Positions 33,877 through 43,185 are shown, counted from the first letter of the stretch. The stretch: DNA of 64,000 nucleotides from Fimbriimonadaceae bacterium (GCA_026129685.1 JAHCHO010000003.1:171256-235255), one strand, 5' to 3'. The notes: a model not told the origin generated them from the letters alone. Made by a program: numbers and translations.

Positions 33877-34311
33877 TCAGCGCGGCAAGGCCGGGAACAT
33901 CTCGCGGTTGATGCCCCGCACGTCCACTTTCCACTTGCCGCCCTCGAGCACCATCGGCAACTCGAACTTCTCCTCGTAGGAACTGCCCGTCAGCACGTTC
34001 CGCATGACCATCGCGGTGACGCCGACCTGGGTGTCCGTCGCCTGCTTTTCGTTCACGATCTTGTAGGCGAAGCGGTAGTACTTCCCCGCCTCCATGGTGT
34101 GGTCCCACTTCTTCCGAATCTCCGCTTTGTCGACGTCCGGCCAGTAGGTGAGGGCGACGAGGGAGTCCCGATCGTCGGTCGCCAGCGCCCGCATGAAGTC
34201 GTTCGCCGCCTTGGCGGCGGAATTCGTGGGCAAAAAAACCACGACCAAGCCGCCGATGGCGGCGGCAAGGGCGACGAGCACAAGCCAGTGGACGCGTCCG
34301 GCACGCAACAT
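33877..34311 (-). CDS. Membrane-anchored small protein, NTF2-like
   Basis: 144 aa. One N-terminal membrane anchor (about residues 8-27). The outside part (AAKAANDFMRALATDDRDSLVALTYW) has the cone-shaped NTF2-like layout often seen in uncharacterised lipoproteins. No active site is evident. It is followed in the same direction by nothing; motB converges four bases away. It lies 29 bases downstream of a similar-sized exported protein gene. Confidence 0.6.
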   Translation of the reverse strand: MLRAGRVHWLVLVALAAAIGGLVVVFLPTNSAAKAANDFMRALATDDRDSLVALTYWPDVDKAEIRKKWDHTMEAGKYYRFAYKIVNEKQATDTQVGVTAMVMRNVLTGSSYEEKFELPMVLEGGKWKVDVRGINREMFPALPR

Positions 34312-34340
34312 GAGATCCTATTTAACCTGAACGGGCGGGG

Positions 34341-34799
34341 TCACCGAACGGCGATCGGACGACCCGCCATCACGTTCCACGTGCTGTGGGCGTCCACTTT
34401 CCAAACCCGTCCGCTTCTCATCAGAACCCATACGAACGGCGCATAGTGCCCGCTCGCGCGCAAATACGCGCCTTCGACGACGATCTGCCCCGAACGCAAC
34501 GGGTGCCGCTGTCCCGCGACGTAGTTCGATCCCGTCGCCAGCACCGCCACCCGGTTCAACACGCTCCCAACGATCGGATCGTCCAAGTCCTGCACCAAGA
34601 GGGGTTGAACCTCGGCCCGGTCCACCGAAACCATGCCGGGCCCAACGATCCCGAGACTCCGGTTCAACTTGCGGATCGTGCTCTCCGGCCCCACGTTCTG
34701 CAGGCTTCCGAACACCGCGCCCGTCATCGCCGCGAGCGCCAGCGCCGCCAGCCAGCCCGCCAGGCTGGGGGGATCTTGCCGCGCGCGTCCCGCGTCCAT
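34341..34799 (-). CDS. Small membrane-anchored protein of unknown function
   Basis: 152 aa from an ATG that begins MDAGRARQDPP. One membrane segment at about residues 14-32, then a soluble part with NVGPESTIRKLNRSLGIV and GHYAPFVWVLMRSGRVWKVDAHSTWNV. The end resembles that of the next gene (both finish with an aromatic-rich GxxWKVD strand), so the two may be distant relatives with one operon. Function unknown. Confidence 0.6.
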   Translation of the reverse strand: MDAGRARQDPPSLAGWLAALALAAMTGAVFGSLQNVGPESTIRKLNRSLGIVGPGMVSVDRAEVQPLLVQDLDDPIVGSVLNRVAVLATGSNYVAGQRHPLRSGQIVVEGAYLRASGHYAPFVWVLMRSGRVWKVDAHSTWNVMAGRPIAVR

Positions 34800-34924
34800 C
34801 ACGGAGCCGAGTCTACCGAACCGACCGGTGCGCGCCGGCGTCGTACCCCATGTCGGGCGGCGGCAGGACGATCTGACCACCATCCCGAACCTAAGCCAAG
34901 CCTTCGGGCGAACGGAGCGAACTC

Positions 34925-36151
34925 GTGACCGAAATCAGCCGACGCGATTTGATGAAAGCCGGCGGCGTCCTTGCCGTCGGACTGGCGACCCCGAACCTCC
35001 TGGCCTCCTTGGCGCGAGCGGACGTGTTGCGGCAAGCCAAGGGACTGGGACCCGCCTCGGACCGCATCCTCGTCGTCTGCCAACTCAGCGGCGGCAACGA
35101 CGGCCTCAACACCGTCGTGCCCTACGCCGATCCGCTCTATACCGCCGCCCGGCCCACCCTCGCCCTCAAGGAGAGCGACGTGTTGCCGCTCGCCGGCGGG
35201 CTCGGTCTTCACCCGGCTCTCGCGGGTCTCCACGAGTTGTACGGGCGCGGGCACGTCGCGATCGTCCAAAACGTCGGCTACCCGCAACCCAACCGTTCGC
35301 ACTTCAAGAGCATGGAGATCTGGCAGTCGGCCAGCCCCGAAGGAACCTACGCGACCGGCTGGCTCGGCCGGTACTTTGACCAGCGACTGCAGTCGAGCGC
35401 GCTGAACCCGGTCGTCGCCCTCGGGCTCTCGACCGAGAAGCCCCTGGCTCTCGCCGCCAAGAAGGCGAGCATCCCCTGCTTCGCCAGCCTCGCCGACATC
35501 GAGGCCATGGTCGGCGACCCCGATTCGGAACGGAGCCTGCGCGCGATTCAGGGCGCCGACGCCGCCCCGGGGAGCGGCCTCCGCGCCGCCCAGGACGCCA
35601 GCAAGACGGCCCTCGACGCGATGTCCGAACTGAACAAACGGCTCGATACCTTCACCCCGGTCTCCACTTACGCCGGCGACTCCTTCGGCCAGGGCTTCAA
35701 GCAGATCGCTCACCTGATCGGCGCGTCCCCGGCGACCAAACTCGTCTACTTCAGCGCCGGCGGGTTCGACACCCACGCCCGCCAGGCGGACCAGCACCAG
35801 AAGTTGCTCAAGGGCTTCGGCGACGCCATCCTCGCCTTTCAAAACGACCTCGAGGCGATGGGCAAGGCGGACCGCGTCGTCGTCGTGGCGTTCTCCGAAT
35901 TCGGGCGACGCGTGGCCGAAAACAGCAGCGCCGGGACCGACCACGGCGCCGCGGCCCCCCTCTTCATCGTGGGCAGATCGGTCAAGGGCGGACTGCACGG
36001 CAACAAGCCCGACCTCGCCGACCTCAACCGGGGCGACCTCAAGCACGAGATCGACTTCCGTCAGGTCTACGCCACCACACTCGACCGCTGGTTGGGCGCG
36101 GATTCGGGCGTCGTCCTCGGCGGCAGGTTCGAAACGCTGGACGTGCTGTAG
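34925..36151 (+). CDS. DUF1501 family protein with Tat signal
   Basis: 408 aa from GTG, with GGAG seven bases ahead. The N-terminus ISRRDLMKAGGVLAVGLA is a Tat signal. DUF1501 proteins have a sulfatase/alkaline-phosphatase-like fold: CQLSGGNDGLNTVVPYADP near residue 50 and SAGGFDTHARQ and FSEFGRRVAENSSAGTDHGAAAP later carry the usual metal-site residues. They are common in planctomycetes and related groups, usually beside a DUF1800 gene; no such partner is here. It probably acts in the periplasm, folded before export. Confidence 0.92.
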   Translation: MTEISRRDLMKAGGVLAVGLATPNLLASLARADVLRQAKGLGPASDRILVVCQLSGGNDGLNTVVPYADPLYTAARPTLALKESDVLPLAGGLGLHPALAGLHELYGRGHVAIVQNVGYPQPNRSHFKSMEIWQSASPEGTYATGWLGRYFDQRLQSSALNPVVALGLSTEKPLALAAKKASIPCFASLADIEAMVGDPDSERSLRAIQGADAAPGSGLRAAQDASKTALDAMSELNKRLDTFTPVSTYAGDSFGQGFKQIAHLIGASPATKLVYFSAGGFDTHARQADQHQKLLKGFGDAILAFQNDLEAMGKADRVVVVAFSEFGRRVAENSSAGTDHGAAAPLFIVGRSVKGGLHGNKPDLADLNRGDLKHEIDFRQVYATTLDRWLGADSGVVLGGRFETLDVL

Positions 36152-36231
36152 GAGCGATTCCTCCCTCCGATTCCCTAGCGGACCGTAGCGGGACGCGATC
36201 GTGCCGACCGTTCGGCGGGAACGTTCTTGAC

Positions 36232-36268
36232 CCCCTTCGGTATTCGCGAATCGCGAATACCGAAGGGG
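36232..36268. repeat. 37-base near-perfect palindrome
   Basis: Two exact 18-base arms, CCCCTTCGGTATTCGCGA and its complement, around a single A. It shares the core GCGA-A-TCGC with the palindrome at 3087-3119. It lies 80 bases after the DUF1501 stop with no T tract, so it may be a terminator, a protein-binding site or a dispersed repeat. Confidence 0.7.
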
Positions 36269-36462
36269 TTACCTGCCGCTGACTGTGTCCGCCCCTCGTA
36301 CTAGACGCCATGCCCACGGACCCATCGGGTCTCGGCTTCACGAACCGCTGGCAGGACACCGCCATACCCTGGCGGTCGAGGGACAATTGGATCCGAACGA
36401 GGCTGGCCGTCTTCGCCTCCCGATCGTGATTGAGCGCATGCGCGGGATCGCCGGCAGCGTCC

Positions 36463-36468
36463 CATAAT
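36463..36468 (+). promoter_or_regulatory. -10 element, leaderless start of the metallopeptidase gene
   Basis: CATAAT, spacer cgggaa, ATG. Confidence 0.6.
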
Positions 36469-36474
36469 CGGGAA

Positions 36475-37851
36475 ATGGTCGCCACGATGCTCGCCTCGCT
36501 CGTCCTCGCCCAGGCGAACCCGATCGTCGTCCACTCGATCTCCGACATCTCCCACGAGTTCACCTTCTACATGGATGGGAGATTCCATCGCCAGTACCTC
36601 GACGGGGTCGGGGCGGACGCCCGCAACTGGGGCAGCCTCCACAAGCTCGACCTCTCGAACGTCAACCTGCTCGTGATCGCGGCGGGCGACACCCGGGTTC
36701 CCGTCTCCGACAAGTCCGTCGCCCACGTCCAGCAGTACGTCCGAGAGGGTGGAACCCTCGCCCTCCTCGGCAACAAGGGACAAGGCGACCTTCCCCTTCA
36801 GGCGATGGCGACCCCCTTCGGCGCGACCTTCGAGAACGCCGCCGCGCGGACCCCCCTGAAGCCCGCCCAAGGGTTCGCCGCCGACCCGATCGCCTTTACC
36901 GGCGGGGGCACCCTCGCCCTCCAGGGCGATTGGCGACCCTTGATCGAGGATGCCGCGGGCCGGCCCGTCCTCGCCCGAAGGGACGTCGGGCGGGGCCATG
37001 TGCTGGTCGGGATTCGCGGGCTCTTCGGGCAACGCCCGGACGCGAGCGACCCGATCAACGCCGCCTGGGTGCGTCCCCTCCTCGTCGGACTGGCGCGGAC
37101 GAAGCCCATCGACCCCAGCCGCCCCCCGCAAGGCCAGTTCGCCGAGTTGTCCCGCCAGGTCGGTCCGTTGACCCTCGAGTTCCACGAGGGCACCGAGAGG
37201 TTCGCCGACGACATCGCCAAGGAGTACGCCGTCGTGCGCCCCCTCCTGGTCGAGATCACCGGGGTCGAACCCGCTCCCGGCATGATCACCCGCATGCTGA
37301 TGCTTCCGACCGGCGGCGGCGGCTTTTCGAGCGGCGAGCGCATCGCGATCGGCGCCTGGTGGGGCGACTATCCCACCCACCGGTACCCGATGATCGAGCT
37401 GATCGGCCACGAGGCCGGCCACTCCTGGGTCCTTCCCTACCCCGAACCCGTATGGAACGAACCCATCGCCACCTACCTCGGCATTCAAGTCGGCAAACGC
37501 CTCGGCATGCCGGAAGCCCAGGAGACCCTCGACCGCGCGATCGAGAACGCCCGCAAGCAAGACCCCGAGATGAACAAGGTGGACATCGGCGCCCCCGGCG
37601 CCCCGAACGCGGTCGTCTGGGGCAAGACCTACTACCTGTTCGAGGAACTGGAGCGCAAGTTCGGACCCGGCGCCCTCGCCGACTACTTCCGGACCAAGCG
37701 TGCGATCCTGAAACCCGGTCGCAAGGGCTATTCGCTCGACGACTGCGTGGCCGTCTGGAGCCGTGCGACGGGGGAGGACCTGTTCCCCTGGTTCCGCTCC
37801 CTTGGCATCGCGGTGTCGGCGAGCAAAACCGACATCCCGATTTCCGGCTAG
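36475..37851 (+). CDS. Secreted zinc metallopeptidase (M60/gluzincin-like)
   Basis: 458 aa. Short signal (VATMLASLVLAQA). Residues about 15-210 look like a class I glutamine-amidotransferase-type flavodoxin domain (NVNLLVIAAGDTRVP, VREGGTLALLGN). The peptidase half has HEAGH at residues 312-316 and a likely third zinc ligand Glu329 in WNEPIA, spaced as in M60/enhancin-type enzymes that attack mucins and glycoproteins. The start at 36475 has CATAAT six bases ahead. Its stop overlaps a convergent membrane-protein gene by four bases. Confidence 0.75.
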   Translation: MVATMLASLVLAQANPIVVHSISDISHEFTFYMDGRFHRQYLDGVGADARNWGSLHKLDLSNVNLLVIAAGDTRVPVSDKSVAHVQQYVREGGTLALLGNKGQGDLPLQAMATPFGATFENAAARTPLKPAQGFAADPIAFTGGGTLALQGDWRPLIEDAAGRPVLARRDVGRGHVLVGIRGLFGQRPDASDPINAAWVRPLLVGLARTKPIDPSRPPQGQFAELSRQVGPLTLEFHEGTERFADDIAKEYAVVRPLLVEITGVEPAPGMITRMLMLPTGGGGFSSGERIAIGAWWGDYPTHRYPMIELIGHEAGHSWVLPYPEPVWNEPIATYLGIQVGKRLGMPEAQETLDRAIENARKQDPEMNKVDIGAPGAPNAVVWGKTYYLFEELERKFGPGALADYFRTKRAILKPGRKGYSLDDCVAVWSRATGEDLFPWFRSLGIAVSASKTDIPISG

Positions 37852-38345
37852 TCGCGATCGAGGTAGCCGCGCACCGTCAGGAACACGATCAGGGCGATCA
37901 AGCCGACCGCCGTGCACCAGATTTGCGCCTCGCGGCACACCGTCTCGACCGTCTTGACCTGCAAGGGGTAGTGGTTGATGGACCTGAGGTAGCGGTGGTC
38001 CACGTAGCGCGCCCCGTCCTTGGTGTAGCCCGGGAGGAACGCCTTCTCGTCCGTCAGCATGTACCTCGTGGGCTTCCCGATCGGGACTCCGAATCCGCCC
38101 GTGAGGGAGTCTCGCGCCGGATCGTGGTCCACCATCTGCGCGTAGACCGCCTGCCGGTTGGCGGCGTTTGGCAGGCCGATCGTGAAGGGCACGACGAAGC
38201 CGCACGCCACGACGGTGAGCAGGCCCAACCGTAGCACCAGCTTCAGAAGGGAGACCCAAACGCGGCGCGGCCAGGAAATCCGGCGGACTCCGGTCTCCGC
38301 CCGGGGCGCGTCCATCGCGGGTGCCTGTGCCATCGTCTCCTTCAT
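37848..38345 (-). CDS. Membrane protein of unknown function
   Basis: 165 aa with two membrane segments (about residues 33-57 and 138-157) and an outside loop of about 80 residues containing DHDPARDSLTGGFGVPIGKPTRYML. GGAGG about ten bases before the ATG at 38345 supports this start; a second ATG is at 38333. No family recognised. Overlaps the convergent peptidase gene by four bases. Confidence 0.65.
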   Translation of the reverse strand: MKETMAQAPAMDAPRAETGVRRISWPRRVWVSLLKLVLRLGLLTVVACGFVVPFTIGLPNAANRQAVYAQMVDHDPARDSLTGGFGVPIGKPTRYMLTDEKAFLPGYTKDGARYVDHRYLRSINHYPLQVKTVETVCREAQIWCTAVGLIALIVFLTVRGYLDRD

Positions 38346-38640
38346 CGTATCGGCGCCTCCGGCCGGTTCTCGCCCGGCAACGTTGCGAGGCCACCCCTGG
38401 GTCCCCGCGAAGGGCGACTTCGCGTTCGGAACACGACGGCCTAACATTGAGTCCAGAGGCGCCTTCCGAAGGCGACGAAAACAAGAATAGCAGGAAGCGA
38501 TCAGCGAGGCAACTCGGCCCCAGCCCCGACCTCCTCCGGGGCGCCGAACTCCCGTCGGATTCCATCTCGCACAAACTCGCTCACACGTCGGGGCGTCCGC
38601 AAGGGCGCCCCTCGTGTTGTTCGGAGAGCGTTGACCTCGC
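38346..38640. other. Gap of 295 bases without a recognised gene
   Basis: Short frames on both strands lack ribosome sites and family marks. I see no strong repeat or RNA structure here. Confidence 0.4.
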
Positions 38641-39096
38641 CTAGCTGCAACCCGTAGGCGGCGCGGGCGGGGGGACCGTCGTCGGGCGAAGAACGACGCT
38701 CCCGGTCAGATTGGTGGTTGTCCCGTTCACCACGAACGGCAAGGCCGGGTTGCAGCCGTCGATCAGCGGGGAGTAGCTCTTCCCGTTGTAGTCGTACTGC
38801 CGATAGTACGCCGCCGACACGGACGTGAAATCGACGTTGAACCGCACCGCGCCGGTCGTCGTCGGCGCGCGGAAGGCCCCCGAAGCGTCCGTCGTTCCGG
38901 TGCCGACCACCACGTTGCCGGCGTCCAGCATTCGGACCCGAACGCCCGCCACTCCCGCCAGCGTCACCTGGTTGACGATCCGGCCCGCGACCGCCGTCCC
39001 GGACGGCGTCGTGCCGCCGCCACCGCCGCCTCCCCCTCCGCCACAGCCGGCAAGGGCAAGAACCAGCACGAGGAAGGCAAAAAAGGACGGCTTCAC
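38641..39096 (-). CDS. Small lipoprotein with a carboxypeptidase-regulatory-like domain
   Basis: 151 aa from GTG. The lipobox is ALAGC with a run of ten Gly directly after the Cys, a flexible tether. Then AVAGRIVNQVTLAGVAGVRVRMLDAGN and TTDASGAFRAPTT form a prealbumin-like (CarboxypepD_reg) beta-sandwich. The end is Pro-rich with VPPPAPPTGCS. It probably sits on the outer surface as a structural or binding part. GGAG is found upstream of the GTG. Confidence 0.75.
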   Translation of the reverse strand: MKPSFFAFLVLVLALAGCGGGGGGGGGGTTPSGTAVAGRIVNQVTLAGVAGVRVRMLDAGNVVVGTGTTDASGAFRAPTTTGAVRFNVDFTSVSAAYYRQYDYNGKSYSPLIDGCNPALPFVVNGTTTNLTGSVVLRPTTVPPPAPPTGCS

Positions 39097-39130
39097 AGAC
39101 GGGTACTCCAGGGTCGGGCGACCGACGCGG

Positions 39131-39550
39131 TCATTTTACCGACACGGCTTTGACGACCTCGGAGTCGAACCCGTACGGTAAAAGCTCGGCCAGGCTCAAG
39201 ACCCTCGGCGGCCCCGTCTCGCCCGCCAGGAACACAAGCACCCGATCCGGGTCCCCGGCGAACTCCCGCATCGCCTGGAGGCAACTCCCGCACGGAACCG
39301 ATCCGTCCATGGTGTAGAGCGCAACCCGATCCATGTCGCGGCACCCTTCCGACACCATCTTGCCCAGCGCCACCCGCTCCGCACAGATCGTCAGTCCGAA
39401 CGACACGTTCTCGATGTTGCAGCCCGCCCAGATGCGTCCGTCGCGGCCCCGAACCGCCGCCCCGACCCGGTAGCCGCTATAGGGGGCATAGGCGTGCCCA
39501 CGAGATTCGCGGGCCACCGCGATCAGCTCCAGATCGTCACGATTAATCAT
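39131..39550 (-). CDS. cdd: Cytidine deaminase
   Basis: 139 aa, the small tetrameric type. It deaminates cytidine and deoxycytidine to uridine forms in salvage. The zinc and catalytic motif is ICAERVALGK (Cys and Glu), and PCGSC gives the other two Cys ligands. GCNIENVSFGLT is the substrate loop. It starts nine bases after the mutS2 stop, so both genes are likely co-transcribed. Confidence 0.96.
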   Translation of the reverse strand: MINRDDLELIAVARESRGHAYAPYSGYRVGAAVRGRDGRIWAGCNIENVSFGLTICAERVALGKMVSEGCRDMDRVALYTMDGSVPCGSCLQAMREFAGDPDRVLVFLAGETGPPRVLSLAELLPYGFDSEVVKAVSVK

Positions 39551-39559
39551 GGTTTGGAC

Positions 39560-41893
39560 TCAGCCCAGGGTGGCGACGGTCACCCCGTGCCCGCCTTCCG
39601 TCGGTTCGCCGTCTCGATAGCTCCTTACGCTCGGGTGCTTGCGCAGGGTTTCGCGCGTCAAGTTCCGCAAAATCCCCTCTCCCTTTCCGTGGACGATGCG
39701 CACGCGGTCGAGGTGGCCCAGCACGGCGTCGTCCAGGAACCGCTGCAGGAGTTCCATCGCGTCCTCGGCGCGCATCCCGCGAAGCGAAATTTCGGTCGAA
39801 GCGCCCATCGCCCGGGCGAGCCCCGCGTTGGGCCGGCGCGGCGATTCGGCGACCGGTCCCGGTCCTTCCACCGCGCGAAGCTTGCTCACGGGGGCGTTCA
39901 CCTTCAGGGAGCCGATCTGGACTTGGGTCGTTCGACCTTCGGGGTTTTCGAGAAGGACGCCCACCTTGCCGTACCCCTCGACCATCACTCGGTCGCCCTT
40001 TTCCAGCGGCTTCGCGCCCCCCGCCCGCGCCGGGGTCCGCTCCTCGAACTCCTCGACCACGTGCTGCCCGAGGCCCTGAAGCGCCTTGAAGTCCTCCCGC
40101 GCCTTCTGGAGGGCCTTCCCGTCCGCCGAGGACTTGAGGGAGTCGAAGATGCGCGTCGCCTCGAGACGCATGTCGCGCAGGTGGTTCTCGACGGTTTGCT
40201 TCGCCACCTCGCTCGCTCGGCGCTTCGCCTCCCGCGCTTCCTCAAGCTTGGATTCGACGTCCCGCTCCAGGTCTTTGAGGCGGGCGGCGAGCCGGTCGGC
40301 CTCCCCCTGCGCCTTGCGCGCCTGACGCTGGGCGAGTTCGAGTTCCTCGAGCATCCGCGTCACCGCCCGCTCGTCGGTCGAAAGCCCGCTCTTGGCGTGT
40401 TCGACGAGTTCCTTCGGAATCCCGTAGCGCTCCGCGATCTTGAGCGCGTGGCTCGCCCCCGGCGAGCCCATCAGGAGCCGGTAAGTCGGCTGAAGCGTCT
40501 TGAGGTCGAACTCCATCGCCGCGTTGGCGAATCCCTCCGCGTCGTAGGCGAAGGCCTTGAGTTCGCCGTAGTGGGTGCTCGCCAGGACGCGCGCGCCCCC
40601 GTCCCTCAGGTGCGTCAGGATCGCTTTTGCGAGGGCCGCCCCTTCGGCCGGGTCGGTCCCCGCGCCGATTTCGTCGAGCAGGACGAGCGCCCCCGGCTTG
40701 AGTTCCTTGATCGCGGCGGCGATGTTGCGAATGTGGCCGCTGAACGTGCTGAGCGACTGGGTCAGGCTCTGCTCGTCCCCAATGTCCGCCCATACCTGGG
40801 TAAACGGGCCGAAGCGGACGTGCCGAGCGGGGACGAATAAGCCGGACTGGAGCATCAAAGCGAACAGGCCGACCGTCTTGATCGAGACCGTCTTGCCCCC
40901 CGTGTTGGGGCCGGTGATGAGCACGCACGGGCGGGTCCGTCCGATCGCGATTTCCAGCGGCACCGCGATCGCCGGGTCGAGGAGGGGATGCCGACCACCC
41001 TCGATCTCGAGGAAGCAACCGTCGCCCCGGTCCGGAACCGCGCCGCGCAGGTCGAACCCAAGGCGGGCGCGCGCGAACAGAAAGTCGATCTCTCCAACCG
41101 CCGCCACGCCGCCCTCGAGTTCAAGCGCCGCGACCGCGACCTCCTTCGAGAGTTCGGCCAGAATCCGGCGAACCTCGTCCCGCTCGGCCGCCTCCGCCTC
41201 GCGCAGCGCGTTACCGAGCTGCACGACCGCTTCCGGCTCCACAAACAGCGTCTGACCCGAACCGCTCGTATCGTGGACCAAGCCCGGAATCTTCCCCCGG
41301 TTTTCGGACTTGACGGGAATGACGTAGCGCCCGTCCCGCATCGTGTAGATCGGGTCGGAGAGCAGGTCGCGATGCCTGGAAACGTAGCTCTGGATGCGCT
41401 CGACGATGCGGCTCGCCGCCGTGCGCATCTTGCGGCGCAAGTCGCCGAGTCTCGGGCTCGCCCCGTCGAGCACCTGGCCGTCCGAATCCACGCTTTGGGC
41501 GATCTTGCGCCCGAGGTGAGGCAGTTCCGGCAGGTTCTCCGCCCGCGCCCAAAGCCGGGCCGAGGTCTCCTTGCGAGGCTTGAGGTAGCTCCGCAGTTCG
41601 CGAAAACACCGGAGCGCCTCCCCGCAGCGGTAGATCTCGACCGCCCCGAGGTCCCCGCCCTTGCGGCAACGGTTGAGGGCGGGCCGCAGGTCGTGGACCC
41701 CGTAGAGCGACGGAGGATGGGTCGCCTCGAGAAGCTTGGTCGCCTCGCTCGTCTCCTCGAGCCGCTCCCAGACGACGCGCTCCTCGAAGGCGGGCAACAT
41801 TTCGCTCGCCCGACGCGCCGCCATTTCCGTCTCCGCCTTGGCGGCGAGACGTTCCCGGATGGCGTCGTATTCGAGCACTTGGAGCGCGTGCAT
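39560..41893 (-). CDS. mutS2: MutS2 endonuclease / recombination suppressor
   Basis: 777 aa, normal for MutS2. The clamp and lever helices fill the first 300 residues. The ATPase has Walker A TGPNTGGKT near residue 325 and VLLDEIGAGTDPAEGAAL (Walker B plus signature). A long coiled coil follows (about 520-630). The C-terminal Smr nuclease has ISLRGMRAEDAMELLQRFLDDA and IVHGKGEGILR. MutS2 blocks recombination or rescues colliding ribosomes, depending on the species. The ATG is at 41893; CACAAT nine bases before it is a likely -10, with CGCGA-A-TCGCG (41909-41919) just beyond. Confidence 0.96.
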   Translation of the reverse strand: MHALQVLEYDAIRERLAAKAETEMAARRASEMLPAFEERVVWERLEETSEATKLLEATHPPSLYGVHDLRPALNRCRKGGDLGAVEIYRCGEALRCFRELRSYLKPRKETSARLWARAENLPELPHLGRKIAQSVDSDGQVLDGASPRLGDLRRKMRTAASRIVERIQSYVSRHRDLLSDPIYTMRDGRYVIPVKSENRGKIPGLVHDTSGSGQTLFVEPEAVVQLGNALREAEAAERDEVRRILAELSKEVAVAALELEGGVAAVGEIDFLFARARLGFDLRGAVPDRGDGCFLEIEGGRHPLLDPAIAVPLEIAIGRTRPCVLITGPNTGGKTVSIKTVGLFALMLQSGLFVPARHVRFGPFTQVWADIGDEQSLTQSLSTFSGHIRNIAAAIKELKPGALVLLDEIGAGTDPAEGAALAKAILTHLRDGGARVLASTHYGELKAFAYDAEGFANAAMEFDLKTLQPTYRLLMGSPGASHALKIAERYGIPKELVEHAKSGLSTDERAVTRMLEELELAQRQARKAQGEADRLAARLKDLERDVESKLEEAREAKRRASEVAKQTVENHLRDMRLEATRIFDSLKSSADGKALQKAREDFKALQGLGQHVVEEFEERTPARAGGAKPLEKGDRVMVEGYGKVGVLLENPEGRTTQVQIGSLKVNAPVSKLRAVEGPGPVAESPRRPNAGLARAMGASTEISLRGMRAEDAMELLQRFLDDAVLGHLDRVRIVHGKGEGILRNLTRETLRKHPSVRSYRDGEPTEGGHGVTVATLG

Positions 41894-42030
41894 CGTGCGC
41901 CCATTGTGCGCGAATCGCGTGACGACGCCTGGTTCCGCCGCCCTGCCTCGGGACCCGAACGATTCGACCGTCTCCGGAATCCTCCCCAACGAAGGACCCG
42001 TAGCCCCGTTGGATCGCCATACCGGACGGC

Positions 42031-42036
42031 TATGAT
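42031..42036 (+). promoter_or_regulatory. -10 element, leaderless start of the GH27 gene
   Basis: TATGAT, spacer cggacc, ATG. Confidence 0.7.
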
Positions 42037-42042
42037 CGGACC

Positions 42043-43185
42043 ATGCTTGCCCCGACTCCGCCCATGGGCTGGAACAGCTGGAACACCTTCGGCGCCCACA
42101 TCGACGAAACCCTCATCCTCCAGACCGCCGACGTCCTCCTCGAAACCGGTCTCGCGGAAGCGGGCTACCGTTACGTGGTCATCGACGATCTCTGGGAGGG
42201 CAAGGAGCGAGACGCCCAGGGTCGGCTGACCGCCGACCCGCACAAGTTCCCCTCCGGCATCGCCGCCCTGGCCGAGCGGATTCACGCGAAGGGGCTGAAG
42301 TTCGGCATCTACTCCTGCGCCGGCACCCACACCTGCGCCGATCAACTCGCGAGCTACGGCCACGAAGAGACCGACGCGCGGACCTTCGCCGATTGGGGGG
42401 TGGACTTCCTGAAGTACGACTTCTGCAACGTGCCGCACGGGGCGCACGGCCCGACCCTCTACCGCCGCATGGGGCAGGCGCTTCGGCAGACGGGGCGGGA
42501 CATCCTGTTCAGCGCCTGCGAATGGGGCGTCAACAAGCCATGGCTTTGGGGCCGCTGGGCGGGTTGCCACATGTGGCGCACCACCGGCGACATCGTGGAC
42601 AACTGGGACAGCATCAAGGACATTGGCTTCCGTCGCCAAGCCGGCCTGGAGTTGTACGCCGGTCCGAACGGCTGGAACGACCCCGACATGATGGTCGTCG
42701 GCATGTACGGGAAGGGCAACGTCGGCGCGGGCGGATGCTCGGACTCCGAGTACTTGTGCCACTTCGCCCTCTGGTGCCTCCTCGCTTCGCCCCTCATGAT
42801 CGGCTGCGACGTGCGCGCTATGAACGACGCGACCCTCTCGCTGCTGGCGAACCCCGGCCTGCTTCGGATCAGCCAGGACTCGCTCGGCGTCCAAGCCCGG
42901 CGCATCGCGCCCGAGAAGGACGAGTGGGACTGGAGCGACTTCCCGGTCTTCGCCAAGCCCCTCGCCGACGGGACGATCGCCGTGGGCCTGTTCAACCTGA
43001 GCGACGGGGACGGGTGCAACCGCATGGGGGTCGCCTGGGAAACTCTCGGCCTCGACACCCACCGCGCGTGCCTTGTGAGCGACGCGATCTCCGGCGAGAC
43101 GATCGGCGAGTTCCGGGGGAGCTACTCCGAACGCGTCCCCAAGCACGACGCACGGGTGCTTCTCCTGACCCCGGTTCTCGGCTGA
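42043..43185 (+). CDS. Alpha-galactosidase, glycoside hydrolase family 27
   Basis: 380 aa. The start PPMGWNSWNTFGAHIDE is the classic GH27 opening. The nucleophile is expected at Asp126 (FLKYDFC) and the acid/base in GWNDPDMM near Asp213. YRYVVIDDLWEG and GLKFGIYSCAG complete the (beta/alpha)8 barrel; the last 90 residues form the beta-sandwich. No signal peptide, so it should hydrolyse alpha-galactosides taken into the cell. Transcription is probably leaderless. It may share a short cluster with the PhoD gene 19 bases downstream. Confidence 0.95.
   Translation: MLAPTPPMGWNSWNTFGAHIDETLILQTADVLLETGLAEAGYRYVVIDDLWEGKERDAQGRLTADPHKFPSGIAALAERIHAKGLKFGIYSCAGTHTCADQLASYGHEETDARTFADWGVDFLKYDFCNVPHGAHGPTLYRRMGQALRQTGRDILFSACEWGVNKPWLWGRWAGCHMWRTTGDIVDNWDSIKDIGFRRQAGLELYAGPNGWNDPDMMVVGMYGKGNVGAGGCSDSEYLCHFALWCLLASPLMIGCDVRAMNDATLSLLANPGLLRISQDSLGVQARRIAPEKDEWDWSDFPVFAKPLADGTIAVGLFNLSDGDGCNRMGVAWETLGLDTHRACLVSDAISGETIGEFRGSYSERVPKHDARVLLLTPVLG

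Larger units (their letters stand above)
36152..36474. other. 323-base intergenic region
   Basis: It holds the long palindrome at 36232-36268 and the CATAAT promoter box at its right end. Short open frames here (for example 36285-36467) show no ribosome site or family, and I treat them as chance. Nothing else was recognised. Confidence 0.5.

Noticed and set aside
36285..36467. 60-residue frame in the intergenic region
   Set aside because: No ribosome site, no membrane or domain pattern, and it runs across the promoter box at 36463-36468.
38980..39060. Gly-run region of the lipoprotein, looked at as a repeat element
   Set aside because: It is a coding run of Gly codons after the lipobox Cys, a normal tether.
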